Of a DNA stretch of 35,954 nucleotides, positions 1-8,799 are shown in pieces (position 1 is the first letter of the stretch; every line of letters begins with the position of its first letter). Source of the DNA: DAISJD01 sp036821645 (GTDB lineage Bacteria > Pseudomonadota > Alphaproteobacteria > ATCC43930 > CGMCC-115725); the NCBI GenBank assembly GCA_036821645.1, contig DAISJD010000020.1:1-35954 (forward strand), in the 5' to 3' direction. The notes beneath the pieces were generated by a model. It had not been told where the DNA came from and did no database searches. It saw nothing but the letters and a program-made list of their open reading frames with translations. The translations under genes were made by a program, and so were the position numbers.

Positions 1-1
1 G

Positions 2-1042
2 GTCTATCACGCCTTGGACGAGGTCGGGTGTCGGCCGACCTGGCTTTCGGGCGTATCGATCGGGGCCATCAATTGCGCGATCATCGCGGGCAACAGGCCA
101 GAGGATCGCCTGGACAGCCTGCGCCGCTTTTGGCAGACGATTTCCAGTCACAATCTGGGCCGCCCCGCCCCCGACGGGGATTTCTGGCGCAACCTGCACG
201 GTCGGATGAGTGCCCTCATGGCGATGACGATCGGTCAACAGGGGTTTTTCCGGCCCCGCCCGATCAATCCCTGGTTTGCGACCCCGGGTGCCGAGGGGGC
301 GACCAGCTATTACGACACGACCCCGTTGAAGGATACGTTGAACAGCCTCATCGATTGGGACCTGCTGAATGACGGCACGAAACGCCTGTCGGTCGGCACG
401 GTCAATCTACTGAGCGGCAATTTCGTCTATTTCGACACAGAACAGCATCGCCTGACCCCCGACCACATCATGGCAAGCGGGGCGTTACCCCCTGCCCTCC
501 CGGCGATCCGCATTCGCGGCGAATATTATTGGGATGGCGGCATCGTCTCGAACACGCCCTTGCAATATTTGTTGGATCAAGAGGGCGATCTCGACACGGT
601 CGTGTTTCAGGTCGATCTGTTCAGTGCGCGCGGCCCCCTGCCCCGCGATATGGGCGATGTCATGGCCCGCATGAAGGATATCATGTATTCAAGCCGCACG
701 CGTTACAACACGGATGTGTTCAAGCGGCTTTATCAGGTCAAAAAGCAACTCGTCACGGCCCTGAAAAAAATCCCGGAAGCCGAACGCAGCCCGGAAGATA
801 ATCGCCATCTGGCCGAACTCGAAAAAATCGGCGCCATCAATATCTTCCATTTGATCTATCAACAAAAAACCTATGAAAGCCACGCCAAGGATTATGAGTT
901 TTCCGTGGCCGCCATGGAAGAACATTGGCAAAGCGGCTATGAGGACACGATCCGCACGCTGGAACAAACCGATTGGTTCGCCATGCCCGACGCCGATGCC
1001 GGGGTGATCGTGCATGACTTGCATCGGGATGCGAATATTTAG
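2..1042 (+). CDS. Patatin-like phospholipase, 5' end outside window
   Basis: This is a serine lipase/acyl hydrolase of the patatin family, missing its N-terminus because the reading frame is open to the window edge. The visible part opens just before the nucleophile elbow GVSIG (Ser about residue 19 of the visible part). The usual upstream glycine-rich oxyanion loop must lie to the left. The second dyad residue is the Asp of the DGG motif in YYWDGGIVSNTPL, about visible residue 178. The C-terminal third, with SRTRYNTD followed by a Lys/Arg/Leu-rich stretch, resembles the DUF3734 domain found on many proteobacterial patatins. Relatives with this domain often sit near 3-hydroxybutyrate genes, and a 3-hydroxybutyrate oligomer hydrolase lies 21 kb away; a functional link is inference only. 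The TTG at 14 is not the start, since homology continues upstream of it. Confidence 0.9.
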   Translation, partial: VYHALDEVGCRPTWLSGVSIGAINCAIIAGNRPEDRLDSLRRFWQTISSHNLGRPAPDGDFWRNLHGRMSALMAMTIGQQGFFRPRPINPWFATPGAEGATSYYDTTPLKDTLNSLIDWDLLNDGTKRLSVGTVNLLSGNFVYFDTEQHRLTPDHIMASGALPPALPAIRIRGEYYWDGGIVSNTPLQYLLDQEGDLDTVVFQVDLFSARGPLPRDMGDVMARMKDIMYSSRTRYNTDVFKRLYQVKKQLVTALKKIPEAERSPEDNRHLAELEKIGAINIFHLIYQQKTYESHAKDYEFSVAAMEEHWQSGYEDTIRTLEQTDWFAMPDADAGVIVHDLHRDANI

Positions 1043-1207
1043 CCGACCCTCGCACGATTTTGTGCGGCGCACTGTCGAATCTCTCTCAGACTCCGTTGAT
1101 TTTCTTGGTAAGATCGAAAAAAATCCGGCCCGACGCAGCATTGAATATCATGCATAAGCGTGCAAGGACCGGGGATGAGAGTCGATCAACGGGGGAGCAA
1201 GGCGGTG

Positions 1208-2536
1208 ATGACGGTACTGGACCACACGGGCCGGATGGCGGAACCCACCATGGCGGCGCGGCTGCGCTCCATCATGGGGGGATCGGTCGGCAATTTGATC
1301 GAATGGTACGATTGGTACGTTTATTCTTATTTTTCGATCTATTTCGCCAAGGCGTTCTTTCCGGCGGGCGATGAAACGGCGCAATTGCTGAACACTGCCG
1401 CCGTCTTTGCACTTGGGTTTTTCATGCGCCCGATCGGCGGGTGGATCATGGGCTATTATGCCGATCGGTATGGCCGCAAGGCCGCCCTCACCGGATCGGT
1501 TTTATTGATGTGTTTCGGCTCCCTCGTCATTGCGGTGGTGCCGACCTATGCCGTGATCGGGGTGTGGTCGCCCATCATTCTGGTCCTGGCCCGGATGGTG
1601 CAGGGGGTGAGCGTCGGCGGCGAATACGGCACCAGTGCAACCTATCTCAGCGAAATGGCGACGCAAAAGGCGCGTGGGTTTTATTCCAGCTTTCAATATG
1701 TCACCCTAATCATGGGTCAGTTGCTGGCGATTCTGGTCTTGGTCGTCTTGCAACGGGTGATGGTGACGGGCGATCTCGATGCGTGGGGATGGCGGATTCC
1801 GTTCTTCATCGGGGCGGCCGGTTCCCTCGTCGCCCTCTGGCTGCGCCGTCGTCTGTCTGAAACCCGTTCTTTCACCCAAAGTCAGGCGCAAACCGCCAAG
1901 GCCAAGGTCAAACCCATGGCCCTGCTGCGGCGCCATCCGAAGGCGGTCCTGACCGTGGTCGGGCTGACCATGGGCGGCACGGTCGCCTTCTATACCTTTT
2001 CGACCTATATGCAGAAATACCTGATCAATACCCTGCATTTCAGCCGGGATGACAGCACCCTCGTCTCGACCTTCAGCCTGTTGTTCTTCATGCTGCTGCA
2101 ACCCTTGGTCGGGGCCTTGTCCGACCGGATCGGTCGCCGCCCGCTGCTCATCGGGTTCGGCGTTCTGGGCACACTCGGCACGGTGCCGTTGATGACCGTC
2201 TTGAGCGGCGTGCACGACACCTTCTCGGCGTTCCTGTTGATCATCCTGGCACTCGCCGTGGTCAGCGGCTATACCGCCATCAATGCCGTGGTGAAGGCCG
2301 AACTCTTTCCACCGGAAATCCGTGCGTTGGGCGTCGGATTTCCTTATGCCATCGCCGTTTCGGTATTCGGTGGGTCGGCGGAATATATCGCCCTTTATCT
2401 CAAGGATATCGGCCACGAACCGTGGTTTTATTGGTATGCGACCGCCTGCATCGCGGGCTCACTTGCCGTCTATCTCTTGATGCCGGATACCAAGAAAACC
2501 TCGCTCATCGACCGGGAACAGACGAGCGCCGGATAA
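1208..2536 (+). CDS. kgtP: MHS-family MFS transporter, alpha-ketoglutarate permease-like
   Basis: This is a twelve-helix inner-membrane proton symporter of the metabolite:H+ symporter group, closely resembling E. coli KgtP along its whole length. Shared stretches include GNLIEWYDWYVYS at the first helix, FFMRPIGGW, the loop 2-3 signature ADRYGRKAA, VQGVSVGGEYGTSATYLSE, SFQYVTLIMGQLLA, the loop 8-9 signature LSDRIGRRPLL and the late FGGSAEYIAL. The likely substrate is 2-oxoglutarate or a similar dicarboxylate; the exact substrate is inference. I chose ATG 1208 (442 aa) because it gives about 27 residues before the GNLIEWYD motif, close to KgtP, and has GGGGGAG upstream. ATG 1175, preceded by AAGGA, is a real alternative. 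The 165-base gap after the patatin gene leaves co-transcription open. Confidence 0.93.
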   Translation: MTVLDHTGRMAEPTMAARLRSIMGGSVGNLIEWYDWYVYSYFSIYFAKAFFPAGDETAQLLNTAAVFALGFFMRPIGGWIMGYYADRYGRKAALTGSVLLMCFGSLVIAVVPTYAVIGVWSPIILVLARMVQGVSVGGEYGTSATYLSEMATQKARGFYSSFQYVTLIMGQLLAILVLVVLQRVMVTGDLDAWGWRIPFFIGAAGSLVALWLRRRLSETRSFTQSQAQTAKAKVKPMALLRRHPKAVLTVVGLTMGGTVAFYTFSTYMQKYLINTLHFSRDDSTLVSTFSLLFFMLLQPLVGALSDRIGRRPLLIGFGVLGTLGTVPLMTVLSGVHDTFSAFLLIILALAVVSGYTAINAVVKAELFPPEIRALGVGFPYAIAVSVFGGSAEYIALYLKDIGHEPWFYWYATACIAGSLAVYLLMPDTKKTSLIDREQTSAG

Positions 2537-2544
2537 GCAGGCAG

Positions 2545-2572
2545 GCCCCCGCCCGCTCAAAAAGGTGGGGGC
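2545..2572. terminator. Hairpin between convergent genes
   Basis: GCCCCCGCC (2545-2553) can pair with GGTGGGGGC (2564-2572), with one G-T pair and a 10-base loop. It sits eight bases after the transporter stop and six before the stop of the opposing gene at 2579, so it could serve both. There is no long T-run on either side, so efficiency is uncertain. Confidence 0.5.
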
Positions 2573-2578
2573 AAAGCC

Positions 2579-3166
2579 TCAGCAATAAATCTTGCTGGTC
2601 GCCTCGTAGAAATCCTTGCGGGCGCGCAATTCACTCAAAAATTCGTGCATTTTTCCCATTTCCCGTTGATTGCCGACCCAGATCGGCAAATGTCCGGGCG
2701 CACTGCCGCCGAACAACGCAAGAAGCAGGCCCTTGATCCCGAACAATCGGCGTAGTTTCTGACGCACCGCCTGCTGATCATCCTCATACCGCAAGACCGC
2801 GACCAGCATTTTGCCGGGCACGAACGGGTAAGGCGACGGGATGATTTTGACCGCAGAAATGCGTTCCCAGGGCATATAGGTTTTGCGCGAGATAAAGAAA
2901 GACCGAACGCCCTGATGATCGTTGCCGATATAACCGGTACGTCGGCGCAGCAAAAGAATACTGGTCACCAAGGTAAAAACCAACGAGATGCCGATCGTGA
3001 TCGCAACGCTGCGCGCGCGGATATGGTTATAAAAATAAAGGTTTCTGATAATCAGACCAAAGACCGATTCCAACGATATGGCATAAATCAGAACCTGTTT
3101 CAGTTTGAAACTGAAAAACACCCCATCAGGATACCCAATTCGGTGATGGTGATAATTCAAGGCCAT
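2579..3166 (-). CDS. Hypothetical two-helix membrane protein with possible PH-like domain
   Basis: This 195-residue protein is not one I recognise by name. Two hydrophobic segments lie near the N-terminus, about residues 24-45 and 52-75, followed by a basic RRRTGY boundary and a cytoplasmic part. The pattern ISRKTYMPWERISAVKI, a strand followed by an aromatic W-E-R-I turn and another strand, recalls the bacterial PH-like domains found next to two N-terminal helices; this is a weak, inference-level similarity. The C-terminus ends in a charged helix (about residues 160-190). The frame has a stop 16 codons upstream of ATG 3166 and no other good start. No strong Shine-Dalgarno sequence is visible. 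It converges on the KgtP-like gene. Confidence 0.65.
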   Translation of the reverse strand: MALNYHHHRIGYPDGVFFSFKLKQVLIYAISLESVFGLIIRNLYFYNHIRARSVAITIGISLVFTLVTSILLLRRRTGYIGNDHQGVRSFFISRKTYMPWERISAVKIIPSPYPFVPGKMLVAVLRYEDDQQAVRQKLRRLFGIKGLLLALFGGSAPGHLPIWVGNQREMGKMHEFLSELRARKDFYEATSKIYC

Positions 3167-3544
3167 CTGTTGTCCACACCGCCATTGCCGGGCGTGTCTC
3201 CGATCCAGGCGCTATCGCTTGGATCATTGGCACACGAAAACCAAAATGTGAGAGTTTTTCCAGAAATTCAAGGAAGACGGAAGAACCCAGTGCTGCAAGG
3301 CGATATAGAATCGCCTGCCATTTCTTGGTTCATCATATAGCACAGAAGTGGTCCTCTTTACCACCAGAAGCGCGATAAACACCGTGGAAATTCTATATTC
3401 ATAAGATTGCGGCAAACGGATGATCGATCGCATGGTCGATCCAACATCATAAAAAAGATCAAACGGTTTAAAAAATATTTTAAAATCAAAAAGTTGACCC
3501 GCCCTTGCGAGAGCGGGTCAGAGACGGTGCCGGGCTACACCCCG
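3167..3544. other. Intergenic stretch, no confident gene
   Basis: This 378-base stretch holds the upstream region of the membrane protein at 2579-3166 and, around 3440-3495, a very AT-rich run. At 3495-3520 is the terminator of the next gene. A 69-codon minus-strand frame (3224-3433) with one hydrophobic segment is present but lacks any support beyond being open. Confidence 0.6.
3495..3520 (-). terminator. Rho-independent terminator of the exported-protein gene
   Basis: TGACCCGC (3495-3502) and GCGGGTCA (3513-3520) form a perfect 8-bp stem with a 10-base loop. Read on the minus strand, the hairpin is followed by ACTTTTTGATTTT. It lies 25 bases after the stop codon of the gene at 3545-4069. 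Confidence 0.75.
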
Positions 3545-4069
3545 TCACAGGGTCGGTTTTCCCGTTGATCCCGGTTTTGCCGTATCCGGGTCAGGCCCCG
3601 GTTTCTTATGGACCTGGCGGGTGACGCAAGCCTTGAGCGTGCGCGCGACCTTGTCGAGTCCGCTTATCTTCAAGGCAAATTGCCCCTCTTCGACCGTGAC
3701 GGTGACGGTTTCCGCCGCCAGCAAGGCCGGGCGCACGCCGGGCGGGATCGGAATCGAATAACCGCGATCATGGGCCGTTGCCATGAGGGTAATCGGGGGT
3801 AAATCGGCCAATTTCAACCCGGCCGAAACAGTACCCGACCGCTCGGCCCAGGCAGTCTTGGCGATCGTCAGGCTCAACTGATTGTTCGGATCATCGCCGA
3901 GCCGGACCGTAACGGGACCGACAGAGTCCGGGGCCTCCGCCGTACAGACGCCATTCGGGTGTTTATGATCCAACACCCATTTCTCGGATGCCTCTTCAGC
4001 CGCCAGGGTAGGTCCGGTCAACCATAGGGCAAACACACACAATATTACATACCGCACAATCAACCTCAC
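3545..4069 (-). CDS. Exported protein of unknown function
   Basis: This 174-residue protein has a clear Sec signal peptide: MRLIVRYVILCVFALWLTG followed by small residues, with likely cleavage after TLAAEEA-type sequence near residue 23-24. The mature part is a beta-rich, mostly acidic domain with two cysteines (VCTAEAPD and LKACVTRQ) that could form a disulfide in the periplasm. The C-terminal 20 residues are Pro/Lys/Gly-rich and look disordered. I recognise no family. It is probably monocistronic: it has its own terminator at 3495-3520, and an AT-rich gap of 83 bases separates it from the upstream minus-strand gene. Confidence 0.75.
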   Translation of the reverse strand: MRLIVRYVILCVFALWLTGPTLAAEEASEKWVLDHKHPNGVCTAEAPDSVGPVTVRLGDDPNNQLSLTIAKTAWAERSGTVSAGLKLADLPPITLMATAHDRGYSIPIPPGVRPALLAAETVTVTVEEGQFALKISGLDKVARTLKACVTRQVHKKPGPDPDTAKPGSTGKPTL

Positions 4070-4152
4070 AGGGAAAGATTATCCGGCTTTATCCTGCCCA
4101 TGCATTCTAAATAAAGTGTTAAGCCATTCATTTTAAAAGTTTTTTTAGAATT

Positions 4153-4968
4153 TCACGGTTGAAATTCCCGAGAAGAAATATTAAGCCGCGCCTGCATCCC
4201 CTGAAGATCGAACACCCGATCTTCACAGAGCCGCCCAAGGGCGCGCCCAACCCCACCCATCCCCGGCAGGATCGATGCCAACTTTGCGGCAGCCCGCCAA
4301 AAAAACACCGGCACCGGCAAAATCCGCCCCCCCGGCACGCGGGCGTCCCGGATGGCGGTGACCATCGCCTGATAGGTCAGGGGGTGCTGGCCTGCGATGA
4401 CGATCGGGGTGCCGGGTGCGGAGGCTTCGGTCAAGGCGGCGGCAAGACACGCCGCGACATCCGCCACATGGATCGGCTGGACCCGGACCGCACCGCCCGG
4501 CACGGGCAGGATCGGCATTTGGCGCAAGCGCAACGCCAATCCTTCGACCACACCCAACCCGCCACCGTAAATCATCGTCGCCAACAGCATGACGGCGGGC
4601 ACAGGGGCATCGGCCAGGGCGGCGATCCCGGCTCGGACCGCATCACCCGTTTCATCGGCAATCGCCGAAAAAACCCGCGTCGATCCCATCGCCACGATGC
4701 GCCGCACCCCCGTTGCAGGCAAGGCCGACAAAATTGCCGACAGGTGACGGGCATGGCCGCAGCACACAATCAGTTCGGCATCGGCCAGAGCCAGGGCCAG
4801 GGCCAGGCCATCGTCGAAATCGGCACGGCGGGTCACGATACCCCCCCCCAACCGGTCGAGTTTGTCGGCGTTCCGCCCGACCGCGATCAGCGTATGGCCG
4901 TCTGATCGCAGGCGGTCGATGAGCGCGACGCCGACTTGGCCGGTGGCGGCCAGAATCGTGACCCGCAT
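4153..4968 (-). CDS. NAD(P)-binding atypical short-chain dehydrogenase/NmrA-like protein
   Basis: This is a Rossmann-fold protein of 271 residues. The N-terminus MRVTILAATGQVGVALIDRL carries the GxxGxxG-type dinucleotide-binding loop, followed by a strand ending in VGRNADKL, which is typical of NADPH-binding atypical SDRs. VRRIVAMGSTRVF marks the strand and Ser/Thr region at the usual catalytic position, but the classical YxxxK is not seen, as in NmrA or complex-I assembly-like members. VQPIHVADVAACL is the conserved His-Val-x-Asp segment of this family. The C-terminus would bind an unknown substrate. ATG 4968 is eight bases beyond the alanine dehydrogenase stop, so the two are almost certainly co-transcribed. 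The reaction is unknown. Confidence 0.85.
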   Translation of the reverse strand: MRVTILAATGQVGVALIDRLRSDGHTLIAVGRNADKLDRLGGGIVTRRADFDDGLALALALADAELIVCCGHARHLSAILSALPATGVRRIVAMGSTRVFSAIADETGDAVRAGIAALADAPVPAVMLLATMIYGGGLGVVEGLALRLRQMPILPVPGGAVRVQPIHVADVAACLAAALTEASAPGTPIVIAGQHPLTYQAMVTAIRDARVPGGRILPVPVFFWRAAAKLASILPGMGGVGRALGRLCEDRVFDLQGMQARLNISSREFQP

Positions 4969-4976
4969 CCCGTCGT

Positions 4977-6092
4977 TTAACCCAGGACTTCAACCGCCGG
5001 GGTATAGGGCAGATCGAGATCCCGCGCCACGGCCTCATAGACGAGTTTACCGTGACAGACATTGAGGCCCGCCGCCAGATGGTGATCGTCATGGAGCGCC
5101 TTCACCCATCCCTTGTCGGCCAGGGCCAACACGAAGGGCAAGGTCGCGTTGTTGAGGGCAAAGGTCGAGGTCCGGGCCACGGCACCCGGCATGTTGGTCA
5201 CGCAATAATGCACGACGCCATGATCGGTATAGGTCGGCTCGGCATGGCTGGTCGGGCGACTGGTCTCAAAGCACCCGCCCTGATCGATCGCGATATCGAC
5301 CAGAACCGAGCCGGGGCGCATCTTGGCAACCATATCCCGGCTGACCAATTTCGGGGCGGCGGCCCCCGGCACCAGAACGGCACCGATCACGACATCAGCC
5401 GAGACGACTTCGCGTTCGATATTTTCCAAGGTCGAAAACACCGTGCGCAGGCGTGAACCGAATTGCATATCCAACTCGTTCAACCGGTGCAGAGATCGAT
5501 CGATGACGACCACATGGGCTTCCATCCCCATCGCCATCCGCGCGGCATGGGTGCCGGAAACGCCGCCGCCGATCACGACCACCTTGGCCGGTTGCACGCC
5601 GGGGACACCGCCCAAGAGCATCCCCGCCCCGCCCTGCTGCTTTTCCAAGCAATGGGCTGCAACCTGAACCGACATGCGGCCCGCAACCTCGCTCATGGGA
5701 ATCAAAAGCGGCAGGCCACCGCGATGGTTGGTGACGGTTTCATAGGCGATGCACACGCTCTTCGAGGCGATGAGCGCCTCGGTCTGGGCCTTGTCGGCAG
5801 CCAGATGCAGATAGGTGAACAAGATCTGACCATCGCGCAACATGGCGCATTCGGACGGTTGGGGTTCCTTGACCTTGACGATCATATCGGCCTTGGCAAA
5901 AATCTCTTCTGCCGTCGCTGCGATCTTGGCACCGGCTGCCGTATAGGCATCGTCGTGAAACCCGATGCCCTGGCCCGCATTCTGTTGGACGAGCACTTGA
6001 TGACCGTGCTGAACGAGTTCACGGACTGAGCCCGGCACGAGCCCGACACGGTTCTCATTGATCTTAATCTCTTTCGGCACACCGATCAGCAT
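4977..6092 (-). CDS. ald: Alanine dehydrogenase
   Basis: Catalyses the reversible NAD-dependent oxidative deamination of L-alanine to pyruvate and ammonium in the cytoplasm. The start at 6092 gives 371 residues, the usual length. It also puts the substrate residues at their expected positions: Arg15 in INENRVGL, Lys75 in VKVKEP and His96 in YLHLAAD. The NAD-binding glycine motif is VVIGGGVSGTHAARMA, and VDIAIDQGGCFETS carries the catalytic Asp. The frame is open 21 codons further up, but that extension is not homologous. The gene downstream begins eight bases after the stop. The aminotransferase upstream produces L-alanine, so this enzyme could recycle it to pyruvate. The 267-base gap upstream leaves room for its own promoter. 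Confidence 0.97.
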   Translation of the reverse strand: MLIGVPKEIKINENRVGLVPGSVRELVQHGHQVLVQQNAGQGIGFHDDAYTAAGAKIAATAEEIFAKADMIVKVKEPQPSECAMLRDGQILFTYLHLAADKAQTEALIASKSVCIAYETVTNHRGGLPLLIPMSEVAGRMSVQVAAHCLEKQQGGAGMLLGGVPGVQPAKVVVIGGGVSGTHAARMAMGMEAHVVVIDRSLHRLNELDMQFGSRLRTVFSTLENIEREVVSADVVIGAVLVPGAAAPKLVSRDMVAKMRPGSVLVDIAIDQGGCFETSRPTSHAEPTYTDHGVVHYCVTNMPGAVARTSTFALNNATLPFVLALADKGWVKALHDDHHLAAGLNVCHGKLVYEAVARDLDLPYTPAVEVLG

Positions 6093-6359
6093 GGCACGGT
6101 CTCGCATAACAAGGGTGAAAAAAGTCTCGATGCCAAAGCGGCATGGATGTGGCATCGATTTACTGGTTTTGCGTGACGGGGGCCAGAGTCAACGAGATGC
6201 CGCCACCAACTTAACCATTCTCCATCGAAAACGGCTGGTTCTTCGCAATTTGTGGATAAAAAAAACCGCATTGGCGCAAGCATTTACCTCTCGCGGTGCA
6301 GCGAAACCCACCCCCATGACGCAGTCTTGCCCGAAACCCGATTAGACTCTGGATCGGCG

Positions 6360-7673
6360 TTAGGCGACCTCGTCCAAAACTGCCCGCAAAACCGTAAACA
6401 GACGATCGATTTCATCGCATGTAATTATCAAAGGCGGCGACAGTGCGATGATGTCGCCCGTCACCCGGATCAAGACGCCGCGCTCGAAACACTTGACGAA
6501 AACCTCATAAGCTCGTGCCCCAGGTGCCCCCGCACGCGGGGCGAGTTCGATCCCGGCGACGAGGCCAAGATTGCGAATATCGATGACATGGGGCGCACCG
6601 GCCAAGCGATGAGCCGCCTCGGCGAAGGCGGGGGCAAGCCTTCCCGCCCGTGCGAACAGATCCTCGTCGCGATAAAGGTCCAACGTCGCAATGAGCGCGG
6701 CCGAGGCCAAGGGATGGCCGGAATAGGTGTAACCATGGAAGAGTTCGATCAATCCCGGTGCGGCATCGGTCATGATCGTTTGATAGACTGCCTCCTCAGC
6801 GACCACGGCCCCCATCGGCACGGTGCCGTTGGTGATCCCCTTCGCCAAAACGACGAGATCCGGTTTGATCCCGAAATAATCCACGGCAAAGGGGGCCCCA
6901 AGACGCCCGAACCCGGTGATCACCTCGTCGAAAATCAACAAGATGCCGTATTGTTGGGTGATCCGGCGCAGGGCTTCGAGATACCCGACCGGGGGGATCA
7001 GGACCCCGGTCGAGCCTGCAACCGGCTCGACGATGACGGCGGCGATCGTCGAGGGGTCATGCAGGGCGACCAAGGCTTCGAGTTGTTCGGCAAGCTCGGC
7101 CCCCTGGACGCGCTGCCCCCTGGTAAAGGCGTCGGTTTTGGTATGGGTGTGGGACAAATGATCGATGCCGGGCAAGAGCGGCCCAAAAAATTTCCGGTTA
7201 TTAGGGATGCCGCCCACGGAAATGCCGCCGAACCCAACCCCATGGTAACCGCGTTCGCGCCCGATGAGGCGCGTGCGATTGCCCGCACCCCGGGCCCGAT
7301 GATAGGCAAGAGCGATCTTCAAGGCGGTATCCACCGATTCCGAGCCGGAATTGGTGAAAAAAACCCGCCCGAGATCGGGGGGAAACAAGCCTGCGAGCCG
7401 GGATGCGGCCTCGAAGGCCACCGGATGGCCCATCTGAAAGGTCGGGGCGAAATCCAGGGTCGCCACCTGGCGCTGCACCGCCGCCACGATCCCGTCCCGC
7501 CCGTGACCGGCATTGCAGCACCAAAGACCGGCGGTCCCATCTAGAATCTGGCGCCCGTCGTCGCTGGTATAATACATACCTTGGGCCGCAACCAACAGGC
7601 GGGGGGCTGCCTTGAATTGGCGGTTGGCCGTAAAGGGCATCCAAAACGCCTCGAGATCATTCGGCTGCGACAT
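6360..7673 (-). CDS. Class III aminotransferase, omega-amino acid (beta-alanine):pyruvate type
   Basis: A PLP-dependent fold-type I enzyme of about 437 residues that moves the amino group of an omega-amino acid such as beta-alanine to pyruvate, giving L-alanine. The opening LEAFWMPFTANRQFK is characteristic of the beta-alanine/omega-amino acid:pyruvate subgroup. Other landmarks are FTNSGSESVDTALK (phosphate binding), GYHGVGFGG, FDEVITGFGRLG (Asp about 249, pyridine nitrogen) and LAKGITNGTVPMG with the Schiff-base Lys about 278. ATG 7673 is preferred over the start eight codons upstream because homology begins at SQPNDLEAFW. The exact donor (beta-alanine, taurine, polyamine-derived) cannot be told from sequence. 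It lies 42 bases after the cobD-like gene and upstream of alanine dehydrogenase on the same strand. Confidence 0.93.
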   Translation of the reverse strand: MSQPNDLEAFWMPFTANRQFKAAPRLLVAAQGMYYTSDDGRQILDGTAGLWCCNAGHGRDGIVAAVQRQVATLDFAPTFQMGHPVAFEAASRLAGLFPPDLGRVFFTNSGSESVDTALKIALAYHRARGAGNRTRLIGRERGYHGVGFGGISVGGIPNNRKFFGPLLPGIDHLSHTHTKTDAFTRGQRVQGAELAEQLEALVALHDPSTIAAVIVEPVAGSTGVLIPPVGYLEALRRITQQYGILLIFDEVITGFGRLGAPFAVDYFGIKPDLVVLAKGITNGTVPMGAVVAEEAVYQTIMTDAAPGLIELFHGYTYSGHPLASAALIATLDLYRDEDLFARAGRLAPAFAEAAHRLAGAPHVIDIRNLGLVAGIELAPRAGAPGARAYEVFVKCFERGVLIRVTGDIIALSPPLIITCDEIDRLFTVLRAVLDEVA

Positions 7674-7715
7674 CGGTATCGTCCTTAAAAAACCCACCCA
7701 TGGCCGGTCAGATGA

Positions 7716-8747
7716 TCACATTGCCAAGGCCGATGCAAGCCGGTCCAGGGCCACCGCAGATCCGGGCAAGCCAAGCCTGAGCCAGTGCGGAGCCGCCGCA
7801 AACCAACGCACGAGAATATGGCGGCCTGCCAACCGATGCGCCCGATCGACCGCATCGGGACAGGCAACCAACCGAAAGAGATCGGTGCCGCCGATCACGG
7901 TCAAGCCCGCACCGGTCAGAACCCGGTCCAAGAGGGCCCGTTCCGTCCGCAGGCGGTCCCGCATCGCACGGGCCCATTCTGGATCCGCCAAGGCAGCACA
8001 CGCAATCGCCTGCGCCGGACCGGACAGGGGCCAGGGACCGATCGCAGCTTCAAGGGCAGCGATCACGGCGGCATCACCCATAGCAAAGCCGATCCGCACC
8101 CCGGCCAGGCCATAAAATTTCCCGAACGAGCGCAGCACGACCAAGCCGTCCATCCCCGCCCAGGGTGCGAGCGACAGGGCAGGATCGAGATCGACGAACG
8201 CCTCGTCCACCACAAGACACCCGCCCCGCCCCGCCAACCGTTCGGCCAGCCGAAGCAACTGGTCGGGTGCCCATACCCGCCCATCGGGATTGTTCGGATT
8301 GACCAACAGGACTACATCGCACGGGCTCGTAAAAACAGCCTCGGGTGCGACCTGTTCGACCTGGTGCCCCGCTAAGGCCCAACACCGTGCGTGCTCGCCA
8401 TAGGTAAATCCCACGACCCCAACACGGCAGGGCTTGAACAGACGGGGCAGGATCTGGATCAACCCTTGCGACCCCGAGGCCACCGCCATCGGCGTATCGT
8501 CCGTCGCCCCATAAGCCCGGCGGGCGCTCGCACACACGGCCTGCAAGGCCACCGGATCGGGCAACGCCGACCACAGCGCGGTTGGGATCGGGGGAATGGG
8601 ATAAGCATGGGGATTGATCCCCGTCGAGAGATCCATCCAATCCTGAGCCGCACCGCCATACCGGCGCATTGCCAAGCCAAGCCCGCCGCCGTGATCCGTG
8701 ATCGCCGGGCCCAATCCCCCGTAAAGCGTCGCCATCGCGCGTTCCAT
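7716..8747 (-). CDS. cobD: L-threonine-O-3-phosphate decarboxylase (cobalamin aminopropanol arm)
   Basis: A PLP-dependent fold-type I enzyme related to histidinol-phosphate aminotransferase, 343 residues. MDLSTGINPHAYPIPP near the N-terminus is the hallmark of the CobD group (called CobC in some alphaproteobacteria), which makes (R)-1-amino-2-propanol phosphate for the nucleotide loop of cobalamin. Further motifs are ASGSQGLIQILPRL, LLVNPNNPDGRVW, VVDEAFVDLDP and LRSFGKFYGLAGVRIGF, which holds the PLP-binding Lys. ATG 8735 (four codons in) is an alternative start. No other cobalamin gene is in the window on its downstream side, so if cobalamin genes cluster they lie elsewhere. The downstream aminotransferase starts 42 bases after the stop, suggesting shared transcription but not a shared pathway. 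Confidence 0.88.
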   Translation of the reverse strand: MERAMATLYGGLGPAITDHGGGLGLAMRRYGGAAQDWMDLSTGINPHAYPIPPIPTALWSALPDPVALQAVCASARRAYGATDDTPMAVASGSQGLIQILPRLFKPCRVGVVGFTYGEHARCWALAGHQVEQVAPEAVFTSPCDVVLLVNPNNPDGRVWAPDQLLRLAERLAGRGGCLVVDEAFVDLDPALSLAPWAGMDGLVVLRSFGKFYGLAGVRIGFAMGDAAVIAALEAAIGPWPLSGPAQAIACAALADPEWARAMRDRLRTERALLDRVLTGAGLTVIGGTDLFRLVACPDAVDRAHRLAGRHILVRWFAAAPHWLRLGLPGSAVALDRLASALAM

Positions 8748-8799
8748 GCCTTGAAAAGCCTAAAATCGGCCGATCCTCGCATAAGCGCTTGAAAAATTC

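Noticed and set aside
1051..1066. Hairpin CGCAC-GATTTT-GTGCG after the patatin gene, with its 12-base core CACGATTTTGTG repeated at 12095
   Set aside because: A 12-base repeat is expected by chance many times in 36 kb, the stem is only 5 bp, and no T-run follows.
3224..3433. 69-codon minus-strand frame with one hydrophobic segment
   Set aside because: No ribosome site, no homology I can recognise and odd composition. It may be chance in a low-GC intergenic stretch.
6252..7544. 430-codon plus-strand frame opposite the aminotransferase
   Set aside because: The minus strand carries a complete class III aminotransferase; the frame is a shadow.
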